Origin: Ornithinimicrobium sufpigmenti
GTDB taxonomy: Bacteria; Actinomycetota; Actinomycetes; Actinomycetales; Dermatophilaceae
DNA: 64,000 nt
Assembly: GCF_004322775.1 (NCBI RefSeq)
Contig: NZ_CP036403.1
Span: 3,100,001-3,164,000 of the forward strand
Direction of reading: 5' to 3'
The notes below the pieces were generated by a model. The model saw nothing but the letters and a program-made list of their open reading frames with translations. It was not told the DNA's origin and ran no database searches. The position numbers were made by a program, and so were the translations under genes. Position 1 is the stretch's first letter, and the number at the start of each line of letters is the position of its first letter. Below, piece after piece: positions 1 to 10,049 of the stretch.

Positions 1-820
1 GCAGCGAGATCGTCAGGTCCGCGCTCAAGGTGTGCGGGACCGCGCCGGAGTTGAGGATGAGGTGCACCATCCCCATCCCGGTCGCGATGACGGAGGCGGC
101 CACGAAGATGGTCAGCTTGACCAGGAAGGGACGCATCCCCAGGACCCGCACCCGCAGCTCGTTCTCCCGCACCGCCGCGGCGACGTGCCCGGCCCGGCTG
201 CGCTGGATCCAGGTGACGAGGACGAAGGTGAGCACGAGGGCGGCCAGGGCGAGCCAGTAGACGTTGCGGGTGTCGGCCACCCCGACGAGCCAGTCCGGGA
301 CGTGGTCCGTCGGCAGGCGCAGGCCCTCCTCACCGCCGGTCAGGCGGGGGTTGCGCCGCACCAGCACGGACCCGGCCTGGGCGAAGGCCAGGGTGACCAT
401 CGCGAACGGGATGCCGGTGACGCGCAGGCTCACCGCGCCGAGCAGGCTGGACATGACGACGCCGGCGACCAGGACCAGCACGGCCGCGGGCACCAGCCCC
501 AGCTCCAGCTCGCGCATGACGATCCCGAGCGCGTAGGCGCCGAAGCCGAAGTACAGCGCGTGCCCGAAGGACAGCAGGCCGGCCACCCCGAAGAGCAGGT
601 GGTAGGAGAGCGCCAGCGCGGCCATGACCATGGCCAGGGCCATCAGGTGCAGGGAGCCGGGGGTGTAGGTCGGTCCCGGCAGGACGCCCGGCAGGCTGAG
701 GTCGAGCAGCGGCAGGCAGGCGAGCAGGACGACCAGCCCCAGCCCCAGGAGGGCGCGGAACGCACCCGAGCGCAGGAACGCGTCGCGTCCCGTCCGCGCA
801 GGCATCGCGGGGGTGCTCAT
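1..820 (-). CDS. livM: Branched-chain amino-acid ABC transporter permease LivM (3' part missing)
   Basis: Inner-membrane permease that pairs with LivH to import leucine, isoleucine and valine. The visible 273 codons start at ATG 820, which overlaps the livH stop in an ATGA arrangement. The protein has a basic N-terminus (MPARTGRDAF), several hydrophobic segments, and the family stretch VRENELRVRVLGMRPF followed by LVKL, the cytoplasmic EAA-like loop that contacts the ATPases. The reading frame is still open at the window edge, so the C-terminus lies outside. Position after livH in a tightly overlapping operon supports LivM. The exact substrate is inferred from the operon, not seen. Confidence 0.9.
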   Translation of the reverse strand, partial: MSTPAMPARTGRDAFLRSGAFRALLGLGLVVLLACLPLLDLSLPGVLPGPTYTPGSLHLMALAMVMAALALSYHLLFGVAGLLSFGHALYFGFGAYALGIVMRELELGLVPAAVLVLVAGVVMSSLLGAVSLRVTGIPFAMVTLAFAQAGSVLVRRNPRLTGGEEGLRLPTDHVPDWLVGVADTRNVYWLALAALVLTFVLVTWIQRSRAGHVAAAVRENELRVRVLGMRPFLVKLTIFVAASVIATGMGMVHLILNSGAVPHTLSADLTISL

Positions 821-1692
821 GCTGTCCTCCCCATCAGGCCGGCGGGCCGGGTGAGCAGGACGACCGCGAGCAGCACCACGACGGCGAGGTCACCGGTGCC
901 CCACAGGTAGTAGTTGGCGTACTGCTGCAGGACCGCCACCAGCACCGAGGCGACCGCGGCGCCGGTGAGGCTGCCCAGCCCGCCGATGACGGTGACGATG
1001 AAGGCGAAGATGAGCAGCGTCTGGCCCAGCATCGGCGAGACGTAGTTGAAGAAGTGCGAGGCGAGCACGCCGCCGAGGCCGGCCGCCGCACCGCCGATGG
1101 TGAAGACGAGGGTGAAGGCGTTGCGGACGTCGATACCGAGCGCGGTGACCATGGACCGGTTCTCCACGCCGGCGCGGATGATCATGCCGTAGCGGGTCTT
1201 GCGCAGGAAGAGCACGATGGACACCAGCACGGCGACAGCGACGGCGATGGCCACGAAGCGGTCGTTGGGCACGTTGGCCCCGGCGATCGTCGTCGTCTCG
1301 CGCATCCAGCCGGGTTTGACGGTGGTGCGGGCGTCGGTGCCCCAGATGCCGTCGAAGAGCGCCACGGCGGCCAGCGCCAGGCCGACGGTCACCAGGACCT
1401 GCTCGATGTGCCGGTTGTAGAGCCGCTGCACCAGGAGGCGTTCGGTCAGGGCGGCGAAGGTGGCCCCGGCAAGGGCCCCGACGAAGAGGGAGACGATGAA
1501 CCCGCTCCAGGTGCCCGCACCCATCCGGGTCGCGACCTCATACCCGAGGAAGGCACCGAGGGAGAGGAAGGCGCCGTGGGCGAAGTTCAGCACCCCCATC
1601 AGCCCGTAGATGAGGCTCAGGCCGGAGGCGACCAGGAAGTAGATGGCTCCCAGACCCACCCCGGTGATCAGCAGCAGGATCGGCGTGCTCAT
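817..1692 (-). CDS. livH: Branched-chain amino-acid ABC transporter permease LivH
   Basis: A 291-residue integral membrane permease of the LivH family (family size about 290-300). The N-terminal signature LIYGLMGVLNFAHGAFLSLG at residues 27-46 is diagnostic, and about eight hydrophobic helices follow. A conserved IRAGVENRSMVTALGIDVRN stretch forms the loop that docks on the ATP-binding subunits. The start ATG overlaps the livF stop by 4 nt, and the stop overlaps the livM start by 4 nt. All liv genes therefore appear translationally coupled. Confidence 0.95.
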   Translation of the reverse strand: MSTPILLLITGVGLGAIYFLVASGLSLIYGLMGVLNFAHGAFLSLGAFLGYEVATRMGAGTWSGFIVSLFVGALAGATFAALTERLLVQRLYNRHIEQVLVTVGLALAAVALFDGIWGTDARTTVKPGWMRETTTIAGANVPNDRFVAIAVAVAVLVSIVLFLRKTRYGMIIRAGVENRSMVTALGIDVRNAFTLVFTIGGAAAGLGGVLASHFFNYVSPMLGQTLLIFAFIVTVIGGLGSLTGAAVASVLVAVLQQYANYYLWGTGDLAVVVLLAVVLLTRPAGLMGRTA

Positions 1693-2410
1693 ACGGCTCC
1701 CTCCGCTCCGGCGTGCACGCCGAGCAGGCGTTGGGTGGCGGCCTCGTCGGCGAGGAACTCCCCGGCGGGGCCGTGGTGGACGCTGCGGCCGTCGGTGAGG
1801 ACGACCGCGTGCTGGGCCAGGTCGCGCACGACCTGCAGGTTCTGCTCCACGAGCAGGACGGGCACGACCTCGGCGGCGCGTGCCAGGACGCGCCCGACCT
1901 CCTGGACGAGCCGGGGGGACAGGCCCTTGGTGGGCTCGTCGACGAGCAGGACGCGGTTGTCGTTGAGCAGTGCACGGGCCAGGGAGACCATCTGCTGCTG
2001 CCCGCCGGACAGGGTGCCGGCGGCCTGCGCGCCGCGCTGGCGCAGCTCGGGGAAGAGCTCGTAGACCATGTCGTAGCGGTGGTCGTGGCCCTTGCGCTCG
2101 GCGAGCCGGAGGTTCTCGGTGACGCTGAGCCCGGAGAAGACCTCGCGGTCCTCGGGGACGTAGCCGATGCCCAGCTGGGCGATCCGGTGGGTCTCCAGGG
2201 CGGAGATGTCGCGGCCGTCCAGCTCGACGGTGCCGGTGCGGGAGATCAGACCCATGATCGCCTTGATCGTGGAGGTCTTGCCCACGCCGTTGCGGCCGAG
2301 CAGGGCGGTCACGCCGGTGGCGGAGACCTCGAGGTCGACGTGCTCGACGACCTGCTGGCCGGCGACGTGCGCCTGCAGGTCGCGGACGACGAGGATCGGG
2401 GCGGCGCTCG

Positions 2411-2414
<4 letters not shown>
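1689..2414 (-). CDS. livF: Branched-chain amino-acid ABC transporter ATP-binding protein LivF
   Basis: A 241-residue cytoplasmic ATPase that works with LivG to energise LivHM. Walker A is GRNGVGKTS at residues 40-48, the signature is LSGGQQQ near 133, and Walker B is LLVDEP. The text following Walker B, TKGLSP, is typical of LivF rather than LivG. The gene overlaps livG and livH by 4 nt on each side, so it is an internal gene of the operon. All catalytic motifs are intact. Confidence 0.95.
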
Positions 2415-3195
<781 letters not shown>

Positions 3196-3199
<4 letters not shown>

Positions 3200-4458
3200 T
3201 GGCCGGACGCCTCCGGCGGTGCGGCCTGGTCGGCGGGGACGGTGTCGATGAGCTCCGGCACCCACTCGCCGTCCTCCTCCACGAGGCGGGCGGTGTACAT
3301 GTCCTGGATGAGCGCGTGGTCGCTCTCCCGGATGGTGGTGGTGCCCTTCGGGCCCTCGAACTCCCAGCCCTCGAGCGCGTCGACCATCGCGTTGACGTCG
3401 TCGCCGCCCTCGGCGATCGCCTGGACGATCATCTGACCCGCGACGAAGCCGTCGGGGGTGAACAGGTCGGGGGTGCCGCCGGCCTCGGTGACGTGGTCGA
3501 CGAGCGCCTGGTTCACCTCGTTGTCGGGGGCGCCCGGGAAGTAGTGCGACAGGAAGCTGATCCGGTCGCTGACCTCGCCGTAGGCGGAGTAGGTGGCGCT
3601 GTCGGCCAGGCCGGTGACGACCGGGGCGGCCTCGAAGACGTCCTGCTGGTCCAGCGCCTGCCACATGCTGCCGGCGGTGGCGCCGGCCCAGGCGACGAAG
3701 ATCAGGTCGGGGTCGGCGTCGACGAGCTGGCGGGCGAAGCCGGTGAACTCGGTCGCGTCCTCGGGGACCATGACCGACTCGACCTCGGTGCCCTCGCCGC
3801 CGAGGACGAGCTCGACCGCGCTGAGGTTGCCCTGGCCGAAGGCGTTGTCCTGCGCCAGGACGACGATCTTGCCGCCCCCGTCGGGCAGCATCGCGCCGGC
3901 GGTGGCCACGTCCTGCAGGCTCTGCCGGCCGGAGCGGAAGGTGAACTCGTTGATGCCGGTCACCACGTCCGCGGCCGCCGGACCGGAGATGTAGAGGATC
4001 TCGTTCTGCTCCGCCTGCTCGGCCATCGCGACGGCGATGCCGGAGACGACGGTGCCGCCCAGGATCTGGAACTCCTGGCCGATCAGGTCCCGGGCCGCCG
4101 CCACGGCGGTGTCGGCGTTGCCCGCGTCGTCGCGGTAGGTGATCTCCACCGGACGGCCGTTCACCTCCCCGGTGCCGTCGGTGGCGTAGTCAAGGCCGGC
4201 CTCCAGGCCCTCGCGGTACTGCTTGCCGTAGGCGGCCAGCGGCCCGGTCTCGGAGTAGATGATGCCGACCTGGACCGGCTCACCGGAGGCTTCCTCCGCG
4301 GCGGTGCCGGTCGAGTCGTTGTCGCCGGTGCTGTCCGCGTTGTTGCCGGAGTTGTTGCCCTCGTTGCCGGAGTCGGAGTCGTTGGTGGGCGCGCAGCCGG
4401 CGACCACGAGGGTGCTGGCGGCCACCAGGGCGAGCAGGCGGGCTGGGCGTGAGATCAC
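3196..4458 (-). CDS. livK: Branched-chain amino-acid ABC transporter substrate-binding lipoprotein
   Basis: A 420-residue periplasmic-type binding protein (Leu/Ile/Val-binding, Peripla_BP_6) anchored as a lipoprotein. It has a basic N-terminus, a hydrophobic signal segment and the lipobox VVAGC, followed by a long Asn/Ser/Asp-rich linker and then the type I fold opening VGIIYSETGPLA. I chose GTG 4458 because AAGGAG sits 7 nt upstream. The ATG 10 codons further upstream (4488) has no such site. It is the first gene of the liv operon, and its 4-nt overlap with livG indicates coupling. Ligand choice among branched-chain amino acids, amides or urea cannot be decided here. Confidence 0.92.
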
Positions 4459-4593
4459 GGAGACACTCCTTCGTGCACTGTCGAACATGAAAGGTGATTC
4501 ATGTTTCGAGATGGGACGTTATGGCAGGACGCCGCCTCTGTCAACGACGGGTGCCCGCCGTGACCGGATCGTGACCCGCGCCCACCCACCCCG

Positions 4594-4654
4594 ACCGGCG
4601 ACACGGTCTGCCCCCCACCGGCGACACGCTCTGCCCCGACCGGGCGCACGGTTC
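4594..4654. repeat. 2.6 copies of a 23-bp direct repeat between livK and rmuC
   Basis: The 21-bp unit ACCGGCGACACGGTCTGCCCC at 4594-4614 recurs at 4617-4637 with one change (GGTC to GCTC). A decayed third unit (ACCGGGCGCACGGTTC) starts at 4639. It lies in the 239-bp divergent spacer between livK and rmuC. It may be a regulator-binding array or slippage product; no coding sequence is seen there. Confidence 0.8.
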
Positions 4655-4697
4655 GCACCTCCCCAGGTATGTCGGACCTCGCTGCGAGGGTGTGGCC

Positions 4698-5945
4698 ATG
4701 GACCTCTCCCCTCTCGTCCTCACGCTGGCGGCACTCGCGCTCCTGCTCATCGGTATGTCGTGGGGCTGGCTGCTGGCGCAGTCCCGCGGCTCCGCGGCGC
4801 GCGCCGAGCGGGACGTCGCCCGCAGCGAGGCAGAAGGCCTGCGGCGCGAGCTCACCCTCGCCCTGGACGCTAGCCAGCAGGACCGCCGGGCCGCGGCCGA
4901 GCTGGGTCCGCTGCGGGACTCCCTGGACCGGGTGGAGCGGCAGGTCCGGACCTTGGAGCGCGACCGCGTCGAGCAGTTCGGTCAGGTCGGCGAGCACCTG
5001 GCTCAGGTCGCGGAGCAGACCCGTGCGCTGCAGCAACAGACCGCCGCCCTGTCGGGTGCGCTGTCCTCCTCCGGCACGCGCGGAACCTGGGGCGAGGTGC
5101 AGCTGCGCCGGGTGCTCGAGCACGCCGGCATGCTGGAGCACTGCGACTTCGACGAGCAGGTGAGCGGCATCAGCCGGCACGACGCCCGGGTCCGTCCCGA
5201 CGTCGTGGTCCGGCTGCCGGGCGGCAAGACGCTCGTCATCGACAGCAAGGCGCCACTGACCGCCTTCCTCCGGGCCCAGGCCGACGATCTGCCGCCAAAG
5301 GAGGTGGCCCGGCAGCTGCGCGAGCACGCCCGAGCCCTGCGGGGCCACGTCGAGGCCCTAGCCGCCAAGGACTACTGGAGCGCCTTCACGACCTCCCCCG
5401 AGCTCGTCGTCTGCTTCGTGCCCAGCGACGCGGTGCTGGCCGCCGCGCTGCGGGCGGAACCGGACCTCTACGACAGCGCCCAGGCGCACCGGGTCGTGCT
5501 GGCCTCCCCCGCCACCCTGCTGGCGGTGCTGCGCGCCACCGCACTGGCCTGGCAGCAAGACGCCCTGACCAGCAACGCCCAGGAGCTGCTCCGCCTGGGC
5601 ACCGACCTGCAGCAGCGGTTGGGCACCGTCGGGCGCCATCTCGGCGCCATGGGGACGGCCCTGCGCCGCTCCGTGGAGACCTACAACCAGCTCGTCGGCA
5701 CCCTGGAGTCCCGGGTCCTGGTCACCGCGCGCAAGATGCAGGAGCTGGGCCTGGCCGACGACGCGCCGGCCCCGACCGAGCCGGTGCAGGTCGCTCCCCG
5801 CCCCTTGACCAGTCCCGAGCTGCTTGCCGAGGAACTGGCTCGCGAGCTGACCGAGGCCACGCCCCAGCGCGACCTCGAAGACGCGCTGCCCGCGCCGGAG
5901 GCCTCTGAGGACGCCCCAGCGTGGCAGCCCCGCCGCCTGGCCTGA
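4698..5945 (+). CDS. rmuC: DNA recombination protein RmuC homologue
   Basis: A 415-residue protein of the RmuC family, whose nuclease-like fold is thought to limit inversions and rearrangements. It begins with one transmembrane segment (residues 5-28) followed by a long charged coiled coil (about 30-130). The conserved core follows: GTRGTWGEVQLRRVLEHAGM, then RPDVVVRLPGGKTLVIDSKAPL, which carries the D and DSK residues of the PD-(D/E)xK-like fold, and later FVPSDAVLAAAL. I preferred ATG 4698 because GAGGG lies 7 nt upstream; the GTG at 4692 has almost no spacing. The acidic, proline-rich C-terminus is variable in the family. Confidence 0.92.
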   Translation: MDLSPLVLTLAALALLLIGMSWGWLLAQSRGSAARAERDVARSEAEGLRRELTLALDASQQDRRAAAELGPLRDSLDRVERQVRTLERDRVEQFGQVGEHLAQVAEQTRALQQQTAALSGALSSSGTRGTWGEVQLRRVLEHAGMLEHCDFDEQVSGISRHDARVRPDVVVRLPGGKTLVIDSKAPLTAFLRAQADDLPPKEVARQLREHARALRGHVEALAAKDYWSAFTTSPELVVCFVPSDAVLAAALRAEPDLYDSAQAHRVVLASPATLLAVLRATALAWQQDALTSNAQELLRLGTDLQQRLGTVGRHLGAMGTALRRSVETYNQLVGTLESRVLVTARKMQELGLADDAPAPTEPVQVAPRPLTSPELLAEELARELTEATPQRDLEDALPAPEASEDAPAWQPRRLA

Positions 5946-6020
5946 GGCGCCAGCGGCGCCACCGCCGCCGCGCTCCCCTGGACCGAGGCGTCTCCACCGC
6001 CTTGGCGGCTCGGGCTCGGG

Positions 6021-6791
6021 CTACCCCGAAATCAGCTCGCGCAGGAAGGCCCGGCCACGCTCACTGCGCGGTTCGTCCAGCACCTGCTCGGGCGGGCCCT
6101 GTTCCGCGATGCCGCCGTCGGCCAGCAGGACGACACGGTCGGCCGCTTGCCGGGCGAACCTCATCTCGTGGGTCACCACAACCATGGTCATGCCCTCGTC
6201 GGCCAGGTCCCGCATCACCTTGAGCACCTCGCCGACCAGCTCGGGGTCCAGCGCGGAGGTCGGCTCGTCGAAGAGCATCACCTTCGGGTCCATCGCCAGC
6301 GCCCGGGCGATAGCGACCCGCTGCTGCTGGCCGCCGGAGAGGTTGTCCGGGTAGGCGTCGGCCTTGTGCGCCAGCCCCACCCGGGCCAGCAGCCCCTCGG
6401 CCTTCTCCCGCGCCTCACCCTTGCTGCGGCCGAGCACCTCCCGCTGAGCGACGGAGACGTTCTCCAGGACCGTCATGTGCGGGAAGAGGTTGAAGGACTG
6501 GAAGACCATCCCGATGCGGGAGCGGGTCGCGTTGAGCTGCTTCTCCTCATAGCTCAGCCGGTCGCCGCCGACCTCGATGGTGCCGCCGGAGATCCGCTCC
6601 AACCCGTTGATGCACCGCAGCAGGGTGGACTTGCCTGCGCCGGACGGACCGATCAGGCAGACAACCTCTCCCTCGTGCACGTCGAGGTCGATGCCGTCCA
6701 GGACGGTGGTCGAGCCGAACTTCTTCACGATCCCGCGCATCCGGACCAGCGGTTCGGCGGCCCGGCTCGGGGCGTTCTCCTCCTGCGTCAT
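6021..6791 (-). CDS. Polar amino-acid ABC transporter ATP-binding protein (GlnQ type)
   Basis: A 256-residue cytoplasmic ATPase of the PAAT family, which imports glutamine, glutamate, cystine or similar amino acids. Walker A is GPSGAGKST (48-56), the Q-loop region is MVFQSFNLFPHMTVLENV, the signature is LSGGQQQRVAIARALA, Walker B is VMLFDEP followed by TSALDPELVGEVL, and the switch His is VVTHEM. Its ATG overlaps the permease stop by 4 nt. It is the last gene of a three-gene operon. The substrate is not determined by the ATPase sequence. Confidence 0.94.
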   Translation of the reverse strand: MTQEENAPSRAAEPLVRMRGIVKKFGSTTVLDGIDLDVHEGEVVCLIGPSGAGKSTLLRCINGLERISGGTIEVGGDRLSYEEKQLNATRSRIGMVFQSFNLFPHMTVLENVSVAQREVLGRSKGEAREKAEGLLARVGLAHKADAYPDNLSGGQQQRVAIARALAMDPKVMLFDEPTSALDPELVGEVLKVMRDLADEGMTMVVVTHEMRFARQAADRVVLLADGGIAEQGPPEQVLDEPRSERGRAFLRELISG

Positions 6792-7549
6792 CGCATACCC
6801 TCCGTAGGCTCCTTGCCGGCCTGGGCGACTGGCTCACCCGGGTCCGCGACGTCGTCCCGCCCGGCCGCCACCGGCCGCCGGTGCTTGCTCAGCCGCCGCT
6901 CCAGCCCGTTCACTACCAGTGTCAGCACCAGGACGATCGCCAGGTAGTAGACCGCCACGATGATGTATGCCGTCAGCGGCTGGTAGGTGGAGGCCGCCAT
7001 GTTCTGCGAGGTGCGGAAGAGCTCGTTCATCCCGATGAACGCGACCAGCGAGGAGTCCTTCACCGCGATGATGTACTGGTTGCCCAGCACCGGCAGCGTC
7101 GTGCGCAGCGCGAGCGGTGCCTGCACCCGCTTCAGCGTCTTCACCTTCGACATCCCGAGGGATCTCGAGGCTTCCGTCAGGCCCTTGGGCACCGACTGGA
7201 ACCCGGCCCGCATGATCTCGGCGATGTAGGCCGAGTTGTGGAAGGCCAGGGCGATCGCACCGGCCCAGAACGCAGGCAGCGTGACGACGTAGGCCAGGCC
7301 GAAGTAGATGATGAAGATCTGGGTGATCAGCGGGGTGCCACGGACCAGGCCGATGTAGGCCGTCGCCAGCCACCGCAGGGGCCGCACCCTGCTCATGGCC
7401 AGCGCCGCGACCGCGGCGCCGCCGACCATGGCCATGAGCAGGGAGACCGCCGTGAGGCTCAGGGTGAGCCACGTGGCCTCGATGAAGAGCGGTGCGTACT
7501 CCGCGAACCGGGAGAAGAACTGCTCCAGTGTGGAGAGAAATCCGTCCAC
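6788..7549 (-). CDS. Polar amino-acid ABC transporter permease (HisM/GlnP type)
   Basis: A 253-residue membrane permease with about five hydrophobic helices. It carries the family motif GLVRGTPLITQIFIIYFGL and the EAA loop EIMRAGFQSVPKGLTEASRSLG that docks on the ATPase. The Arg/Lys-rich C-terminus after residue 220 is cytoplasmic. It is the only permease gene in this operon, so the transporter probably uses a homodimeric membrane channel. It starts 11 nt after the binding-protein stop and overlaps the ATPase by 4 nt. Confidence 0.94.
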   Translation of the reverse strand: MDGFLSTLEQFFSRFAEYAPLFIEATWLTLSLTAVSLLMAMVGGAAVAALAMSRVRPLRWLATAYIGLVRGTPLITQIFIIYFGLAYVVTLPAFWAGAIALAFHNSAYIAEIMRAGFQSVPKGLTEASRSLGMSKVKTLKRVQAPLALRTTLPVLGNQYIIAVKDSSLVAFIGMNELFRTSQNMAASTYQPLTAYIIVAVYYLAIVLVLTLVVNGLERRLSKHRRPVAAGRDDVADPGEPVAQAGKEPTEGMR

Positions 7550-7560
7550 GACGGTCGCGC

Positions 7561-8493
7561 TCAGCCGTCGGTCTCGGCGTCGTCGTCCGCCGGCGCCCCT
7601 GTCTCGGTGGCACCGTCGCCAGAGACATCGGTGACCTCACCCGCCGTGCCGGAGATGTCCTGGCCGAAGTACTCCTCGCTGATCTCCGCGTAGGTGCCGT
7701 TCTCCACGATCGCGGCCAGCGCCGCGTTGAGGTCCTCGACCAGGCCGGTGTTGCCCTTCTTGACCGCGAAGGCCGGGGACTCGGTGTAGAGCGGGTCGCC
7801 GCACTCGACGACGTCGAGACCGGCCTCCTCGATCTGGTAGAGCCCGACGAGGCGGTCGGTCATCACGGCGTCCAGCCGGCCGGTGCCCAGGTCGCGCAGG
7901 GCGACGACGTCGGAGTCGAAGGAGCGGATCTCCCCGACCCACTCCGCGCCCTCGTTCTCCAGGTACTCCATGTAGGTGGTGCCGGTCGCCACACCGACGG
8001 CGGGGCTGTCCATCTGGGTGATGTCCGTGCAGTCGGTGCCGCTCTGGACGAAGGCCTGGGCGCCGGAGCTGTAGTAGCCGTCGGTGAACTCGACGGCCTG
8101 GGCACGCTCCTCGGTCGGGGTCATCGAGGCCACGAGCACGTCATACCGGTTGGCCTGCAGCCCGCCGATGAGCGAGGCGAAGGTCGCGGACTCGGCCCGG
8201 ATCTCCAGACCGAGCTCCTCCGCGACAGCAGCGCCGATGTCGTGGTCGAAGCCGGTCAGCGTGTTGCCGTCGAAGTAGCTGAACGGCTGGAACTCGCCGG
8301 ACATCGCCACGATCAGCGTGCCGTCCTCGATGAGGTCTCCCTGGAGGTCGCCGGCACCGGCCGAACCGGTGTCCGTTCCGGCCGCGCCGTTGGCGTCGCC
8401 GCTGTCATCACCGTTGTCGCCGCAGGCGGACAGCACGAGCGCGCCGGAGGCGGCGAGCGCGACGAGAGCCGTGCGGGCAGTGGTCATCGACAT
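7561..8493 (-). CDS. Polar amino-acid ABC transporter substrate-binding lipoprotein
   Basis: A 310-residue extracellular binding protein of the SBP_bac_3 family (cystine/glutamine-type). ATG 8493 is preceded by GAGGAG with 6-nt spacing. A signal segment ends in the lipobox VLSACG at about residues 18-23, then a Gly/Asp/Ala linker runs to about 55. The mature domain carries the family motifs FSYFDGNTLTGFDHDIGAAVAEELG and VAVKKG/FAVKKGN, with ligand-binding residues in the R-x-x-R region. The acidic C-terminal tail (ETGAPADDDAETDG) is unusual but low-complexity. It is the first gene of the operon and the likely specificity determinant. Confidence 0.92.
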   Translation of the reverse strand: MSMTTARTALVALAASGALVLSACGDNGDDSGDANGAAGTDTGSAGAGDLQGDLIEDGTLIVAMSGEFQPFSYFDGNTLTGFDHDIGAAVAEELGLEIRAESATFASLIGGLQANRYDVLVASMTPTEERAQAVEFTDGYYSSGAQAFVQSGTDCTDITQMDSPAVGVATGTTYMEYLENEGAEWVGEIRSFDSDVVALRDLGTGRLDAVMTDRLVGLYQIEEAGLDVVECGDPLYTESPAFAVKKGNTGLVEDLNAALAAIVENGTYAEISEEYFGQDISGTAGEVTDVSGDGATETGAPADDDAETDG

Positions 8494-8792
8494 CTGATAC
8501 TCCTCGGTGCGGCGGGAGCCACCGGCTGCGGCTCCCTCGTGCCCCGGGCCGGCGCCTGACCATCCCCCGACGGTGGCCCGACACAGACCCGGTGCGGACC
8601 ACCATGCCACGACCCGGCGACGTCTTCTGCCCAGATCAGCACCGAGTTGCGAGGTGGCCGGGGGTCCGCTACCCGCGCGCGGACAGGAACGGTGAGAGGG
8701 CGGAGCCCTGCTCAAGCCTCGCGAGCCGAAGCGTTACCGAACCGTGACCTCTGGCCAGGCGCACCGACTCCTGAGCTCGGCGGCGCAGCGCG
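8494..8792. other. Intergenic region upstream of the amino-acid ABC operon
   Basis: 299 bp between the binding-protein start and the ispH stop. It should hold the promoter of the ABC operon, but I cannot assign -35/-10 elements with confidence. The 12-mer GCGCACCGACTC occurs twice at the ispH end (near 8759 and 8797), and a GTCCGC/GCGGAC inverted pair lies near 8668-8688. No ORF with plausible start and codon use was found. Confidence 0.6.
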
Positions 8793-9881
8793 TCAGCGCA
8801 CCGACTCGGCCGACCGCCTGGCGCTGGGGATCGCGTTCGGGTCGTGCTGGACCTTGACCGACTCCTTGCCGGCCGCCTTGAGGTCACGACGGATCTCCGG
8901 CGGCAGGGAGAAGAGCAGCGACTCCTCAGCGGCGGTGACGGCCGAGACGTCGGCATACCCTCGCTCGGCCAGCCAGTCCAGGACGTCGCGCACCAGCACC
9001 TCGGGCACGCTGGCCCCGCTGGTCACGCCCACGGTCTGCACGCCGTCGAACCAGGCCTCGTCGATCTCGTCGGCGTAGTCGACCAGGTGCCCGTCGCGGG
9101 AGCCGTACTCCAGCGCCACCTCGACCAGTCGCTTGGAGTTGGAGGAGTTCTGGGAGCCCACGACGATCATCAGGTCGCAGTCGGCGGCCATCTGCTTGAC
9201 CGCGACCTGGCGGTTCTGGGTGGCGTAGCAGATGTCGTCGCTGGGCGGGTCCTGCAGCTTGGGGAACTTCTCGCGAAGTCGGCGAACGGTCTCCATCGTC
9301 TCGTCGACGGACAGCGTGGTCTGGGAGAGCCAGACGACCTTCTCCGGGTCGCGCACCTCGACGTGCTCGACGTCCTCGGGGCTCTCGACCAGGGTGATGT
9401 GCTCCGGCGCCTCCCCCTGCGTGCCCTCGACCTCCTCGTGGCCCTCGTGGCCGACGAGCAGGATGTCGTAGTCGTCGGACGCGAAGCGCACGGCCTCCCG
9501 GTGCACCTTGGTCACCAGGGGGCAGGTGGCGTCGATGGTCTTCAGGCTCAGCTGGCGGGCCTCCTCGTGCACGGCCGGGCTGACGCCGTGGGCGGAGAAG
9601 ATCACCCGGGCCCCCTCGGGGACCTCCTGGGTCTGGTCGACGAAGATCGCCCCGCGCTTCTCCAGCGTGCGCACCACGTGCTTGTTGTGCACGATCTCCT
9701 TGCGCACGTAGACCGGCGGGCCGTAGAGCTCCAGCGCCTTCTCGACGGTGACGACGGCACGGTCGACGCCGGCGCAGTAGCCACGCGGGGCGGCCAGCAG
9801 GACTCGCTTGGCCCCGTCGGGTCCCGCGGGCGCGGGGGCGGAGATGTCGGCGGGTCGGGTGGACGGCGTGGTGGAAGTCAC
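8793..9881 (-). CDS. ispH: 4-hydroxy-3-methylbut-2-enyl diphosphate reductase (IspH/LytB)
   Basis: A 362-residue Fe-S enzyme for the last step of the MEP pathway, turning HMBPP into IPP and DMAPP. The three cluster-binding cysteines are visible in [23 protein letters not shown] and ICYATQNRQ. Other family motifs are [25 protein letters not shown] and [14 protein letters not shown] chose GTG 9881 because a -10 box TAGACT lies exactly 7 nt upstream, which predicts a leaderless mRNA. Longer in-frame extensions upstream would place that promoter inside the gene. In many actinobacteria ispH lies next to xseA; here a hydrolase gene and a palindrome separate them. Confidence 0.95.
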   Translation of the reverse strand: MTSTTPSTRPADISAPAPAGPDGAKRVLLAAPRGYCAGVDRAVVTVEKALELYGPPVYVRKEIVHNKHVVRTLEKRGAIFVDQTQEVPEGARVIFSAHGVSPAVHEEARQLSLKTIDATCPLVTKVHREAVRFASDDYDILLVGHEGHEEVEGTQGEAPEHITLVESPEDVEHVEVRDPEKVVWLSQTTLSVDETMETVRRLREKFPKLQDPPSDDICYATQNRQVAVKQMAADCDLMIVVGSQNSSNSKRLVEVALEYGSRDGHLVDYADEIDEAWFDGVQTVGVTSGASVPEVLVRDVLDWLAERGYADVSAVTAAEESLLFSLPPEIRRDLKAAGKESVKVQHDPNAIPSARRSAESVR

Positions 9882-9888
9882 AGGGGAC

Positions 9889-9894
9889 AGTCTA
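9889..9894 (-). promoter_or_regulatory. -10 box of a leaderless ispH promoter
   Basis: TAGACT on the minus strand, 7 nt before GTG 9881, fits TANNNT with transcription starting at or near the G of the start codon. No Shine-Dalgarno sequence is visible. Confidence 0.6.
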
Positions 9895-9975
9895 CGGAAG
9901 ATCCCTGGCTCTCCCCTGAGCACCGTCGGGCCGGACCCCGCCGACCCGTGCCGCCTGCGCACCTTGAGCCGGGTT

Positions 9976-10013
9976 GTCATGGGTGCGCCGGCAAGAACCG
10001 GCTCCCCCATGAC
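9976..10013. repeat. Palindromic repeat, type B, solitary copy (B0)
   Basis: 16-bp arms with two mismatches around the loop CAAGAA. Its reverse complement matches copy B1 (40412-40449) at 36 of 38 positions, including the loop TTCTTG. It lies between the hydrolase stop and the ispH start, both on the minus strand. The flanks also resemble those of B1 and B2 (CCGGCTC-like, then GGT and TGC). No nuclease gene adjoins this copy. Confidence 0.85.
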
Positions 10014-10049
10014 GAGCCAGCTCTCTGTGTGGCTCATGAGGCGCCCCGC

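Noticed and set aside
4455..5348. Minus-strand open frame overlapping rmuC
   Set aside because: It runs antisense to the RmuC coding region, has no ribosome-binding site and gives low-complexity Gln/Arg/Gly-rich sequence.
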